64,000 nucleotides of DNA from Streptomyces roseirectus. Its GTDB lineage: Bacteria; Actinomycetota; Actinomycetes; Streptomycetales; Streptomycetaceae. Positions 24,552 to 32,890 of this stretch are shown piece by piece. Positions within the stretch are counted from its first letter, which is position 1; every line of letters begins with the position of its first letter. The stretch is from contig NZ_CP060828.1 of NCBI RefSeq assembly GCF_014489635.1, positions 2,046,001-2,110,000 on the forward strand, written 5' to 3'. Under the pieces are notes generated by a model that was not told the origin of the DNA, searched no databases, and saw only the letters and a list, made by a program, of their open reading frames with translations. The translations under genes were made by a program, and so were the position numbers.

Positions 24552-26218
24552 TGTGCGATGAAGGGGGGTTGATCGCCCGCAACCCGGTCATCCGGGGGTT
24601 CGCCCCCGATCCCTCGCTGGTCCGGGCCGGCGACTGGTACTACATCGCCACGAGTTCGTTCGAGTGGTTCCCCACGATTCCCATCCACCGCTCCCGTGAC
24701 CTCGCGCACTGGGAGTACGCCGGGCACGTCTCCGGCGCCGTCCCCGGCAACTCCCTTGCGGGCGTGCCCGATTCGGGTGGGATCTGGGCGCCGTCGCTCA
24801 GCTTCGACGGCGCGACGTTCTGGATGGTGTACGCGATCGTCCGCTCGGTCGGCACGCCCTACTTCGACCTCGACACCTACGTCACCACCGCGCCGGACCC
24901 CACTGGCCCCTGGTCCCCACCCCGCCGCGTCCCCAGCCACGGCTTCGACCCCGCCCTCTTCCACGAGGCCGGGCGCCTCTGGCTCCTCAACCTCCAGACC
25001 GACCACCGCCCCTCCGGCAACCGCTTCTCCGGCATCACCGCAACGCAACTGGACCGCACCTCGCTGACCCCCCTCTCCCCCACCCACCTCCTCCTCCAAC
25101 ACGAACGCCTCATCGAGGGCCCCAAGTTGGTCCACCGCGACGGCTGGTACCACCTCATCCTCGCCGAGGGCGGCACCGGCTTCGACCACGGCGTCCTCAC
25201 GGCCCGCAGCCGCGCGTTGACCGGCCCCTACGAACTCTCCGCCCGCCCCCTCCTGACCTCCCGAGACGCCCCCTCCCTCCCCCTACAAAAGGCGGGCCAC
25301 GCGGAGCTGGTCGAGACAACCAGCGGCGAGTGGTTCCTCAGCCACCTGACAGGCCGCCCCCTCCCGACCCCCTCAGGCCCCCGCTGCACCCTCGGCCGGG
25401 AAACCGCCGTCCAGGCGCTGGAGTGGGACACCGACGGGTGGCCCCGGTTGAGGGGCGGGGGGTGGCATCCGGCGGAGACGGTGGATGTCACGGGGGCAAG
25501 GACGGCCGGGGAGCACGACGCCCCCGCCTCCCCGGACAACGGCCCCCACACCCCCGTCCCCCTCACCTGGCCCTGGAGCACCCTGCGCGAACCCCCCTCC
25601 CCCACCTGGGCCGACACCACGTCCCGCCCCGGCTGGATCAGGCTGCGGGGGCGGCAGGGGCCCGAGTCCCGGTGGGCGCAGAGTCTGTTGGCGCAGCGGC
25701 TCACGGAGCACCATGCCGTCGCTCAAGTCACCGTGGAGGCGAGGCCGGTGACGTTCACGCAGGCTGCTGGGCTGATGCTGCGGTACGACGGGGAGGCGTA
25801 CCTGAGTCTGGATGTGACGTGGGCGGAGCCGGAGGGGGAGGGGCAGCGGGGTCAGCAGTGGCGGGGGGAGGGGCGGACGGTGCTGAGTCTGGTCGAGCGG
25901 GACGAGACCGGCGCGCGTGAAGTCGCCGTCGTGGACGTCGACTTGGCGGAGCCGATCACGCTGGGCGTCTCCGTCGAGGGACCGGAGGCGAGGTTCTGGT
26001 ACCTGCGCGGCGACACGTACACCCCCGTCGGCCCCGCCCTGGACGCGAGCCGTCTGTCCGACGACCACGGCGACCGGCTGAGGTTCACCGGCACACTGGT
26101 CGGCATCCACGCCAGGGACCTCGTCGACGCCGCGTTCACGGCGGACTTCCGGGACTTCCGCCTGGAGTGCGAGGAACTGCCGCAGAGGTCGTCCCGTGAC
26201 CGGTACGGAGTGTCCTGA
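24551..26218 (+). CDS. Cytoplasmic GH43 beta-xylosidase/alpha-L-arabinofuranosidase type
   Basis: A 555-residue protein without a signal peptide, coupled by one base to the permease, so it likely acts on imported oligosaccharides. The N-terminal five-bladed propeller has NPVIRGFAPDPSLVR (Asp base), FDPALF (Asp modulator) and EGPKLVHRDGWY (Glu acid). A C-terminal beta-sandwich (about 350-550) matches the GH43_C2-type accessory domain of XynB-like enzymes. Known relatives remove xylose or arabinose from short chains; an arabino-oligosaccharide from pectin would fit the locus. The last 83 bases overlap the convergent epoxide hydrolase. Base composition shifts to C-rich codons between 24900 and 25650. 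Confidence 0.85.
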   Translation: MCDEGGLIARNPVIRGFAPDPSLVRAGDWYYIATSSFEWFPTIPIHRSRDLAHWEYAGHVSGAVPGNSLAGVPDSGGIWAPSLSFDGATFWMVYAIVRSVGTPYFDLDTYVTTAPDPTGPWSPPRRVPSHGFDPALFHEAGRLWLLNLQTDHRPSGNRFSGITATQLDRTSLTPLSPTHLLLQHERLIEGPKLVHRDGWYHLILAEGGTGFDHGVLTARSRALTGPYELSARPLLTSRDAPSLPLQKAGHAELVETTSGEWFLSHLTGRPLPTPSGPRCTLGRETAVQALEWDTDGWPRLRGGGWHPAETVDVTGARTAGEHDAPASPDNGPHTPVPLTWPWSTLREPPSPTWADTTSRPGWIRLRGRQGPESRWAQSLLAQRLTEHHAVAQVTVEARPVTFTQAAGLMLRYDGEAYLSLDVTWAEPEGEGQRGQQWRGEGRTVLSLVERDETGAREVAVVDVDLAEPITLGVSVEGPEARFWYLRGDTYTPVGPALDASRLSDDHGDRLRFTGTLVGIHARDLVDAAFTADFRDFRLECEELPQRSSRDRYGVS

Positions 26219-27350
26219 AGAACGCGCGGATGTCGTCGACGAACAGGCCGGGAACCTCGAACGCGGGGAAGTGCCCGCCTTCGGTGTGCTCCCGGAAGAA
26301 GGTCGTGCTGTCGCCGGGCCCGAGGACCTTGCGGACCAGGGGGTCGCTGTGGAACAGCGAGGAGGCCATGGGGACGGCGGACGCGCCGCCCCAGCCCGGG
26401 TCGTCGGCGTGGGCCAGTTCCCAGTAGAAGTCGCCCGCCGCGGGCCCGGTCCGGGTGAACCAGTAGAGGCTCGCGGTGATCAGGACGTCCTCGCGGCCGA
26501 TGGGCGTGGCGGGGTTGGCCCACTGCGCGAACTTCTCCGCGATCCAGGCCAGTTGCAGGACCGGCGAGTCCGCCAGCCCCGCCGAGAGGGCGTTGGGCGC
26601 GGTCGAGTGCAGCACCCGGTACCCCTTCATCTGCGACCAACTACGCTGCGCCTCTTCGAGTTCGGCTCGCTCCTGCGGGCTCAGCCCCTCGGGCACAGGA
26701 AAGTCCTCGCCGGCCATACCGAGCTGAAGCCGGTCACCATGGACGTGCGCGCCGATCACCCGCTCGGGCATCAGCAACGCCACCCGCCCGGTCACACCGG
26801 CCCCGAGGTCGCCCCCTTCCACGCCGAAGCGTTCATAGCCCAGACGCCCCATGAGCTCCCCGAAGGCCGTCGCGGTGCGCTCCAGATTCCAGCCGCGCGC
26901 CGAGAGCGGGCTGGAGAAGACGAACCCCGGCAGCGAGGGAACGACGACGTGGAACGCGTCGGCCGGGTCCCCGCCGTGGGCACGGGGATCGGTCAGCGGC
27001 CCACTGGCCTCCAGGAACTCCACGAAGGAGGTCGGATAGCTGTGATTGAGCAGGAGCGGCATGGCGTCCGGCTCCGGCGAGCGGAGGTGCAGGAAATGGA
27101 TGGTCTGCCCGTCGATCTCGGTCAGGAACTGCGGAAAGGTGTTGAGCCTGGCCTCGTGGGCCCGCCAGTCGAAGCCGTTCGCCCAGTAGCCCGCCAGATC
27201 GTCGAGGTAGGCCGACGGGATGCCGTGATCCCATTCCGACTCGGCGCCGGGGACCGGATACGGCGACCGGGTGCGCGCCAGACGGTCGTGCAGGTCATCG
27301 AGATCGGCCTGCGGGATCCGAATCCGGAAAGGACTGATGTCAGCGCACAT
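26136..27350 (-). CDS. Epoxide hydrolase (EPHN family, alpha/beta hydrolase)
   Basis: A 404-residue enzyme of the microsomal-epoxide-hydrolase-like group. The N-terminal EPHN segment (ISPFRIRIPQADLDDLHDRL) is diagnostic. The nucleophile block reads GGDLGAGVTG where most members have GGDWGA. The His base lies in EGGHFPAFEVP. ATG 27350 is chosen for the conserved N-terminus; a longer upstream frame has no matching sequence. The final 83 bases overlap the GH43 gene on the other strand, where the hydrolase tail is low-complexity. It has no obvious link to the sugar operon and could be a detoxification enzyme. An inverted repeat at 27440 may control it. Confidence 0.85.
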   Translation of the reverse strand: MCADISPFRIRIPQADLDDLHDRLARTRSPYPVPGAESEWDHGIPSAYLDDLAGYWANGFDWRAHEARLNTFPQFLTEIDGQTIHFLHLRSPEPDAMPLLLNHSYPTSFVEFLEASGPLTDPRAHGGDPADAFHVVVPSLPGFVFSSPLSARGWNLERTATAFGELMGRLGYERFGVEGGDLGAGVTGRVALLMPERVIGAHVHGDRLQLGMAGEDFPVPEGLSPQERAELEEAQRSWSQMKGYRVLHSTAPNALSAGLADSPVLQLAWIAEKFAQWANPATPIGREDVLITASLYWFTRTGPAAGDFYWELAHADDPGWGGASAVPMASSLFHSDPLVRKVLGPGDSTTFFREHTEGGHFPAFEVPGLFVDDIRAFFRTLRTGHGTTSAAVPRTPGGSPGSPP

Positions 27351-27439
27351 GGCCCCATACTCCCGGCGAGTCCCGGCATGCGCATTGCGGAGATGGTGCC
27401 GCCCCCTCAGGACGGAACAACCTCCAGAGCAACCCGGCG

Positions 27440-27453
27440 TTCGAAGTTTCGAA
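27440..27453. promoter_or_regulatory. Repeated TTCGAA elements upstream of epoxide hydrolase
   Basis: Two TTCGAA palindromes separated by two bases (GT), about 90 bases from the hydrolase start. A possible operator; the regulator is unknown. Confidence 0.3.
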
Positions 27454-27531
27454 AGTCGGGGCCCGCTGTCAAGACCGCCGGAACCCGTGACTCCCGGTGT
27501 CTTCCCGTCACGCTGCGGCGCCTCTAGGATA

Positions 27532-27544
27532 GCAAGCGCTTTCT
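27532..27544. promoter_or_regulatory. LacI-type operator GCAAGCGCTTTCT
   Basis: Identical over 13 bases to 220-232. It lies 85 bases before the LacI gene at 27629, consistent with autoregulation and with shared control of the rhamnogalacturonan genes at the left end of the window. Confidence 0.7.
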
Positions 27545-27628
27545 GTCGGCCGGGACACCGAAAACGGCCGAAACAGCGCTGGTCGAGCTTTCGCTGGCCC
27601 AACGGCGGGCCGGAGAGGTGGGTTCCCG

Positions 27629-28687
27629 ATGGTCCGCACGGCGACTTCCAACGTGACGGCCGGACCGACGCTGGCGGTCGTGGCGCGCGAGGCGGGCGTG
27701 TCGGTGCCGACGGCCTCGAAGGTGGTCAACGGCCGCGAGGACGTGGCGCCGGACACCCGCCGCCGGGTCACCGAGGCGCTGGACCGGCTCGGCTACGTCC
27801 GCAGACCCCGCTTCGACGCCTCGAAGCCACCCCGCCTCGTCGACCTCGTCGTCCACACCCTCGACAGCTCCTGGTCCGGCGCGGTGCTGCACGGCGTCGA
27901 ACAGGCCGCGCACGAGGCCGGGTTGGACGTCGTCGTCTCGGCCGGCCTCGGCCGCACCGCGCGCGGCGACCGTCCGCAGCGCGGCTGGCTGGACAAGCTG
28001 ACCGCACGCGGCTCGGCCGGAGTCCTGTTCAACCTGGCCGAGTTGACGGACTCCCAGTACGCGTGGCTGGAGCAGCACCGCATCCCGTTCGTGATGATCG
28101 ACCCCGTGCACGAACCGCCGTCCGGCGTCGTGTCGGTGGGCGCGGCGAACTGGCAGGGCGGGGTCAGCGCGACGGAACACCTGCTGGCCCTGGGCCACGA
28201 GCGGATCGCCGTCATCGCCGGGCGCCGCCGCAAGCAGTGCAGCAACGCCCGTGTCGCCGGCTACCGTTCGGCGCTCTCGGCCGCCGGGCTGCCACAGCGC
28301 GCCGAGTACATCCGGTACGGCTCCTTCGAGGAGGGCGCCGCACGGCAGCGGATGCGTGAACTCCTCGACCTCCCCGAACCGCCGACCGCCGTCTTCGTCT
28401 GCTCCGACCACATGGCCCTCGGCGTCTACAAGGCCCTGGCGGAACGGGGGTTGAGGGTCCCGGACGACGTCAGCGTCGTCGGCTTCGACGACCTCCCCGA
28501 GTCCCGCTGGGCCAGCCCCGGCCTCACGACCGTCCGCCAGCCGCTGGGCGAGATGGCCGCGACGGCGCTGCGCCTGCTGGTACGGATGATGGACGGGGAG
28601 CATCCCGAGGGGACGCGGACGGAGTTGTCGACGCGGATGGTGGTGCGGGCGAGCACGGCGGCACCGAGGGTGGGGGCGCGGGTCTGA
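27629..28687 (+). CDS. LacI-family transcriptional regulator (third)
   Basis: A 352-residue regulator. The HTH reads LAVVAREAGVSVPTASKVVNG, with recognition residues (VPTASK) different from the other two LacI proteins here, matching the different operator type (AAGCGCTTT). The ligand domain includes SNARVAGYRSAL and VVGFDDLPESRWASPGLTTVRQP, typical of sugar-responsive actinobacterial LacI proteins. ATG 27629 lacks a strong ribosome site. It is divergent from the epoxide hydrolase. The shared 13-mer predicts that it also controls the divergent acetylesterase/PL4 promoter 27 kb away. Confidence 0.88.
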   Translation: MVRTATSNVTAGPTLAVVAREAGVSVPTASKVVNGREDVAPDTRRRVTEALDRLGYVRRPRFDASKPPRLVDLVVHTLDSSWSGAVLHGVEQAAHEAGLDVVVSAGLGRTARGDRPQRGWLDKLTARGSAGVLFNLAELTDSQYAWLEQHRIPFVMIDPVHEPPSGVVSVGAANWQGGVSATEHLLALGHERIAVIAGRRRKQCSNARVAGYRSALSAAGLPQRAEYIRYGSFEEGAARQRMRELLDLPEPPTAVFVCSDHMALGVYKALAERGLRVPDDVSVVGFDDLPESRWASPGLTTVRQPLGEMAATALRLLVRMMDGEHPEGTRTELSTRMVVRASTAAPRVGARV

Positions 28688-28707
28688 CGCCGCGCGGGTG
28701 CACGGCT

Positions 28708-28780
28708 CCTGACGCTCCGTCAACCCTCAATGCCTCGCCAGCCCCTGACACTCCGCCAACTCTCAATACCCCGTCAATCC
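28708..28780. repeat. Imperfect 36-bp tandem duplication
   Basis: Two units beginning cctgac-ctccg at 28708 and 28744 share most positions, including the CTCAAT block. The second unit runs into the stop codon of the ThuA-like gene. It fills most of the gap between LacI and ThuA stops. No function is evident. Confidence 0.75.
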
Positions 28781-29424
28781 CCTTGCGCCGCCCACATGAT
28801 GCCGCCCCGCAGGTGCTGCTGGAACGCCGGGTCGTCGTACGCCTCGTCCGCGTGGCCCAGGGCCGTGTAGAAGACGCGGCCCTCGCCCTGGGTGCGGGTC
28901 CAGGCGAGGGGGTGGTCCTCGCCCATGCCGCCGCCCTCGTAGGAGGACTCGTCGGCGGTGAGCAGCACCCGTACGGAGCCACGGGGGTTGGTGCGGAAGT
29001 CGTACCACTCGTCGGTGAAGTCCCAGACGCCGGGCAGGTGCCGGGTCGCGGGGTGGTCCGCGTCCTCCACGACGGCCTTGCCGGGCTGGAACTCGGGGTG
29101 GCGGTCGAAGCGGGCGCCGACGAGTTCGCCGTAGTAGGGCCAGTCGTACTCGGTGGTGGACGCCGCGTGCACGCCGACGAAGGCACCGCCCGACTCCATG
29201 TGCGCGGCGAGGAGTTCACGGCCCTTCGGGGTCAGCACCTCACCGCTGGTGGAGAGGAAGACGATCGCCGCGTACCGCTCCAGCGGGGACTCCAGGGCGG
29301 CCGGGTCCTCGGTGTGGTCGACCGTCCACTCCCCCATGATCTCGCGCAGCGCGGCGGCCGCGTACGGGATGGAGTCGTGGCGGTAGCCGGTGGTGCGGCT
29401 GTAGACGAGCAGACGTGGTGCCAT
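28774..29424 (-). CDS. ThuA-like domain protein
   Basis: A 216-residue cytoplasmic protein of the trehalose-utilisation ThuA family (PF06283, glutamine-amidotransferase-like fold). Blocks RTTGYRHDSI, SGGAFVGVHAAS and ADHPATRHLP are characteristic. Biochemistry of the family is poorly known; ThuA relatives sit in sugar-catabolic loci and have been linked to keto-sugar metabolism. The start is ATG 29424 with TAGGCT 6 bases upstream, predicting a leaderless mRNA. Two LacI-type operators at 29499-29532 lie between it and the divergent kinase-like gene, tying it to the sugar regulon. Confidence 0.8.
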   Translation of the reverse strand: MAPRLLVYSRTTGYRHDSIPYAAAALREIMGEWTVDHTEDPAALESPLERYAAIVFLSTSGEVLTPKGRELLAAHMESGGAFVGVHAASTTEYDWPYYGELVGARFDRHPEFQPGKAVVEDADHPATRHLPGVWDFTDEWYDFRTNPRGSVRVLLTADESSYEGGGMGEDHPLAWTRTQGEGRVFYTALGHADEAYDDPAFQQHLRGGIMWAAQGD

Positions 29425-29484
29425 GGGGCGAGCCTATGCCGCCGGGCGGCGCGGCGCGGGGCCGGGCGGGGGCCGTGGGGGCGA

Positions 29485-29495
29485 CCGAAAATTTC
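29485..29495. promoter_or_regulatory. Palindrome CGAAAATTTCG
   Basis: An 11-bp AT-rich palindrome directly next to the tandem LacI sites in the ThuA/kinase divergent region. It may be a promoter element or a third operator. Confidence 0.3.
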
Positions 29496-29498
29496 GTG

Positions 29499-29532
29499 GC
29501 AACCGGTTTCCGGGAGAGTGGCGACCGGTTGC
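29499..29532. promoter_or_regulatory. Two LacI-type operators 22 bp apart
   Basis: GCAACCGGTTTCC (29500-29512) and GCGACCGGTTGCC (29521-29533 region) have centres about two helical turns apart, so two dimers could bind the same DNA face. They match the AACCGGTT family at 18675 and 21277. Confidence 0.7.
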
Positions 29533-29583
29533 CGGGAAACTCGGATGCCGTCCGCTCCCCGGCCGGGCTAGTGTCGCGCGCTG

Positions 29584-30450
29584 ATGATGCACGAGAACGA
29601 GATCCGGACGGACGTCGCGCTGGTGCGGCGGCTGCTGGCCGCGCAGTTTCCCGAGTGGGCGGGGGCGGCGGTCGCCGAGGTGCGGACGGCCGCGACGAAC
29701 AACGCGGTGTACCGGCTCGGGGACGGGCTGGTGGTGCGGCTGCCGATCGTCGAAGAGGCCGTGGAGCAGGCGGAGTTCGAGGAGACGTGGCTGCCGAGGC
29801 TGGCGCCCTCGCTGCCGGCGCCCGTCCCTGAGCCGGTGGCGCTGGGGCGGCCCGGGGAGGGGTACCCGTTCCCGTGGACGGTGTCCCGGTGGATCGAGGG
29901 GACGCATCCGACCGGGGCCGAAGGGGAGTCGTTCGCACGGGAGTTGGGGGCGTTCGTGGCCGCGCTGCGGACCGCCGGGACCGAGGGCGCGCCGACCGGG
30001 TACCGGGGTGTGCCGTTGCGGTCCCGGGACGTCTCCACGCGGGCGTGGATCGCCACGGCCGCCGCCGACGTCGACGTGTCCGCCGTGCTCGCCGCCTGGG
30101 AGCACGCCCTCGCGCAGCCCGAGTGGGACGGGCCTCCCGTCTGGGCGCACGGCGACCTCATACCCGGCAACGTCCTTGTCCGGGAGGGGGAGTTGGGGGC
30201 GGTCATCGACTTCGGCGCGGCCGGGGTCGGGGACCCCGCGTGCGACGCGATCCCCGCGTGGGCCCTGCTGGACGCCGCGCACCGGTCCGCGTTCCGCGAG
30301 GCCGCCGGGTTCGACGACGCGACCTGGGCGCGGGGGCGGGGGTGGGCGCTGACGTTCGTCAGCGGGATCGACTACTACCGGACGACGAATCCGGCGATGT
30401 CCGAGCTGGGGCTGCGGACGGTGAACTCCGTGCTGGCGGACCTCGGTTGA
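29584..30450 (+). CDS. Aminoglycoside phosphotransferase-fold kinase
   Basis: A 288-residue protein with the APH catalytic loop HGDLIPGNVLV (about 195-205) and metal-binding IDFGAAGVGDPACD (about 213-226). The family phosphorylates aminoglycosides, macrolides, sugars or homoserine; this member is a typical chromosomal one of unknown substrate. ATG is at 29584 (a second ATG follows directly). TAGTGT at 29569 suggests a start close to the 5' end. It is divergent from ThuA across two sugar-type operators, which makes a small-molecule or sugar kinase role possible. Confidence 0.78.
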   Translation: MMHENEIRTDVALVRRLLAAQFPEWAGAAVAEVRTAATNNAVYRLGDGLVVRLPIVEEAVEQAEFEETWLPRLAPSLPAPVPEPVALGRPGEGYPFPWTVSRWIEGTHPTGAEGESFARELGAFVAALRTAGTEGAPTGYRGVPLRSRDVSTRAWIATAAADVDVSAVLAAWEHALAQPEWDGPPVWAHGDLIPGNVLVREGELGAVIDFGAAGVGDPACDAIPAWALLDAAHRSAFREAAGFDDATWARGRGWALTFVSGIDYYRTTNPAMSELGLRTVNSVLADLG

Positions 30451-30520
30451 GACGCCGGAGGGGTGCGGGGCGGTGGAGTCGCACGGGGTGTGCCGCCGCG
30501 CGTTGTGAACGTGACAGCCC

Positions 30521-30533
30521 TTTGCATATATGT
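30521..30533. promoter_or_regulatory. AT-rich island TTGCATATATGTA
   Basis: An unusual A/T stretch with near-perfect symmetry (GCATATATGT) in otherwise GC-rich DNA, 36 bases before the glyoxalase-like gene. It is a candidate promoter or operator. Confidence 0.35.
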
Positions 30534-30568
30534 ACCTTGCGCACGCGGAACGCGTAGTCTCCTACAGG

Positions 30569-31189
30569 ATGAACACAATTCCCGCACGGCTTGACCATCT
30601 TGTGTTCGCGACGCCTCAACTGGACGCGACCATCGAGGAGTTCACCCGACGGACCGGGGTCGTGCCCGCGCCGGGCGGGGCGCATGTCGGGCTCGGTACG
30701 CGCAACCACCTGGTCGGGCTCGGGGGGCGGGTCTACCTGGAGATCATCGGGCCCGACCCGGACCAGACGGGACGCGACGGGGCCGACCCGTCCGGGCTGG
30801 GCGGGATCGACCGGGCACGCGCGGTGACCTGGGCGATCGAGCCGCCCGACCTCGATCTCGCGGTGGCGACCGCGCGGGCCCGTGGCTACGACCCCGGCGA
30901 CATCCACCCCATGTCACGCCGCCGCCCCGACGGGACCCTGCTCGCCTGGCGCGTCACCGAACGGTCCGCCGGGCTCGTCCCGTTCCTCATCGACTGGGGC
31001 ACCTCCGCCCACCCCAGCGCCTCCGGCCTGCCGTTGACGCCGCTGCTCTCCCTGACGGCGACGGCCCCCGACCCCGCCGCGCTCCACCCCCTGCTCGCCG
31101 CGCTGGACGCCGAACTCCAGCTGTCCGAGGGGCCGCCCGGCATCTCCTTCACCCTGGACACCCCCAAGGGTCCGGTCACCTTCGACTGA
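30569..31189 (+). CDS. VOC-superfamily (glyoxalase-like, PF13468 type) protein
   Basis: A 206-residue cytoplasmic protein. It opens with PARLDHLVFATPQLDATIEEF and contains HVGLGTRNHLVGLG and YLEIIGPDPD, the usual beta-alpha-beta-beta-beta metal-site pattern (His near residue 10, Glu near residue 60). The reaction is unknown; relatives are hydrolases, isomerases or stress proteins. ATG 30569 is picked for the conserved N-terminus; TAGTCT lies 8 bases upstream and there is no clear ribosome site. Confidence 0.75.
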   Translation: MNTIPARLDHLVFATPQLDATIEEFTRRTGVVPAPGGAHVGLGTRNHLVGLGGRVYLEIIGPDPDQTGRDGADPSGLGGIDRARAVTWAIEPPDLDLAVATARARGYDPGDIHPMSRRRPDGTLLAWRVTERSAGLVPFLIDWGTSAHPSASGLPLTPLLSLTATAPDPAALHPLLAALDAELQLSEGPPGISFTLDTPKGPVTFD

Positions 31190-31196
31190 CACTCCG

Positions 31197-31718
31197 TCAC
31201 GCGGCTCTGATCAGCCGGAGTTGGCCGATCTCCGCGACGTTCTTCATCAGCTCGGCGTTCACCCAGGCGAGGAGGTGCCCGACGGTGAGCCCGGCGTCCG
31301 CGCTCCACGGATAGCCGGACGGCCGCCCCAACTCGCCCTCGTCGAGCGCGTCCACGGCCGCAGCCCACTGCGCGTACACCTCCCGCAGCCACGCGACGGC
31401 CGGCTCCCCCGGCCCCGGCCACTTCACGTCGTCCCTCGCCCTGACCTCCCCGCCGCGCACGTGGTCCGTCGCCGTCCCCAGCCACCATCCGACATGCCAG
31501 CCGACCCACGCGACCGTCGGCACCGGCACCGGCTCGGGTTCCGTCTCCGCCCAGTCGGGCACCCAGCCGCCGGCCCCGTCCGGCCGCAGCGTCCAGCAGT
31601 TGGCGGCGGGCTCCCAGAGGTGGTCCTCCGGTTCCAGCCGGTCGAGGTGGTACTCGAAGAGGGACCAGGTGAAGTCGGTCTGCCAGCGGAGGAGTTCGAG
31701 TCTCGAGGGGTTGGTCAT
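31197..31718 (-). CDS. DinB-like (DinB_2) four-helix protein
   Basis: A 173-residue soluble protein whose Trp-rich helices and spaced His residues (YHLDRL, HVGWWLG, HLLAW) suit the DinB/YfiT metal-binding bundle. Relatives act in thiol-dependent transfer chemistry or have no known role. ATG 31718 has GAGGGTG upstream at 5 bases. It converges on the VOC gene at 30569 with 7 bases between stops. Confidence 0.7.
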   Translation of the reverse strand: MTNPSRLELLRWQTDFTWSLFEYHLDRLEPEDHLWEPAANCWTLRPDGAGGWVPDWAETEPEPVPVPTVAWVGWHVGWWLGTATDHVRGGEVRARDDVKWPGPGEPAVAWLREVYAQWAAAVDALDEGELGRPSGYPWSADAGLTVGHLLAWVNAELMKNVAEIGQLRLIRAA

Positions 31719-31819
31719 CGGGACACCCTCGCGGCGGGGGCGCGCCCACGCAAACGGGTTTCCCGGCGCGTCCGTTTCCTTCAAGACCGGCGACTCCCCG
31801 CCTCCCTACGGTTGTCCCC

Positions 31820-32218
31820 ATGACTCCACGATTCGACGCCATCGGCCTCCTCGTCCACGACATGTCCGCCTCCGTCGCCTTCTACCGCCGTCTCGGCTTC
31901 GACTTCCCCGAGGGAGCCGAGCACGAGGGCCACACCGAGGCCGCCCTCCCCGGCGGACTGCGCCTCATGCTCGACTCCGAGGACACCGTCCGGTCCTTCA
32001 TGCCGGACTTCGAGACCCCGGGCCCCGGCGGACGCGCCTCCCTGGCCCTGCTCTGCGCCGATCCGGACGAAGTCGACGCCGTCTACGAGGAGTTGACGTC
32101 CGCCGGCCATCACGGCGAGGCCGCCCCCTGGGACGCGGCATGGGGCCAGCGGTACGCGGTGCTCCACGACCCGGACGGCAACGGGGTCGACCTGTTCGCC
32201 CCACTGAAGCAGCCCTAG
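31820..32218 (+). CDS. VOC-family protein (glyoxalase/bleomycin-resistance fold)
   Basis: A 132-residue protein with two beta-alpha-beta-beta-beta modules: [15 protein letters not shown] near the start and [14 protein letters not shown] at the end, both typical of VOC proteins. The substrate is unknown. TACGGT lies 7 bases before ATG, predicting a leaderless transcript. The last four bases overlap the convergent AraC regulator stop. Confidence 0.82.
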   Translation: MTPRFDAIGLLVHDMSASVAFYRRLGFDFPEGAEHEGHTEAALPGGLRLMLDSEDTVRSFMPDFETPGPGGRASLALLCADPDEVDAVYEELTSAGHHGEAAPWDAAWGQRYAVLHDPDGNGVDLFAPLKQP

Positions 32219-32889
32219 GCGCCCAGCTGTCCCGGCGTAACCCCCGTCAACTCCCGTACTTCACGCGACAGATGCGCCTGATCTGCATACCCCGCCCGTA
32301 CCGCCGTCTCCGCCTGAGAGACCCCGGACCGCAACAGACGCAACGCCCGTTGCAGACGCAGGACGCGGGACAGGGTCTTGGGACCGTACCCAAAGGCATG
32401 CAGGGAACGCCGATGCAACTGCCTCGAACTCAGCCCCAGTTCATCGGCGGCCGTCGCGATCGGGCGCCCGGCATCGAGAACCGCGACCAGGCGGGACAGC
32501 AACGGATCGGGCGGAACGGCCCGTTCAAGGGCCACGTTCTCCAACTCCACCACCGGATCCGACGCCGCCTCGACACGGTCATTCAGCCGACGCACCTCGG
32601 ATGCGGGCCAGAGGTCCGCCAACTCGACACGAAGGTCCCGAAGTTCATACGCGGGAACACCCAACAGAGCCGGAGCGGTCCCGGGACGAAAACGAACCCC
32701 CGCCCAGAAAACCCGCTCCCCCTCGGGAACATACGCACGGGTATCAGGCCCCGCGACCAACAACCGCCCCTCACTCCACAACAGATCCATACATCCGTCC
32801 GGCAACACCACCCCCTCCCGGCCCGGCGTCTTCGTCCACACCACCGCGCCCCTCACCCGCGACGCCCGCTCCTCGTACACACCCCCCAC
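32215..32889 (-). CDS. AraC-family regulator (short, DUF6597-type N-terminus)
   Basis: A 224-residue regulator. The N-terminal part (about 1-110) has the [16 protein letters not shown] pattern seen in DUF6597-AraC proteins; the C-terminal double HTH contains [35 protein letters not shown] 32889 starts two bases after the stop of the upstream AraC gene, so both regulators are probably co-transcribed. It has an unusual density of CGGG/CCCG codons. Target genes are not evident, though the overlapping VOC gene is a candidate. Confidence 0.82.
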   Translation of the reverse strand: MGGVYEERASRVRGAVVWTKTPGREGVVLPDGCMDLLWSEGRLLVAGPDTRAYVPEGERVFWAGVRFRPGTAPALLGVPAYELRDLRVELADLWPASEVRRLNDRVEAASDPVVELENVALERAVPPDPLLSRLVAVLDAGRPIATAADELGLSSRQLHRRSLHAFGYGPKTLSRVLRLQRALRLLRSGVSQAETAVRAGYADQAHLSREVRELTGVTPGQLGA

Positions 32890-32890
32890 G

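Noticed and set aside
29584..30450. Aminoglycoside resistance gene
   Set aside because: The fold is shared by many chromosomal kinases; sugar-type operators point to metabolism instead.
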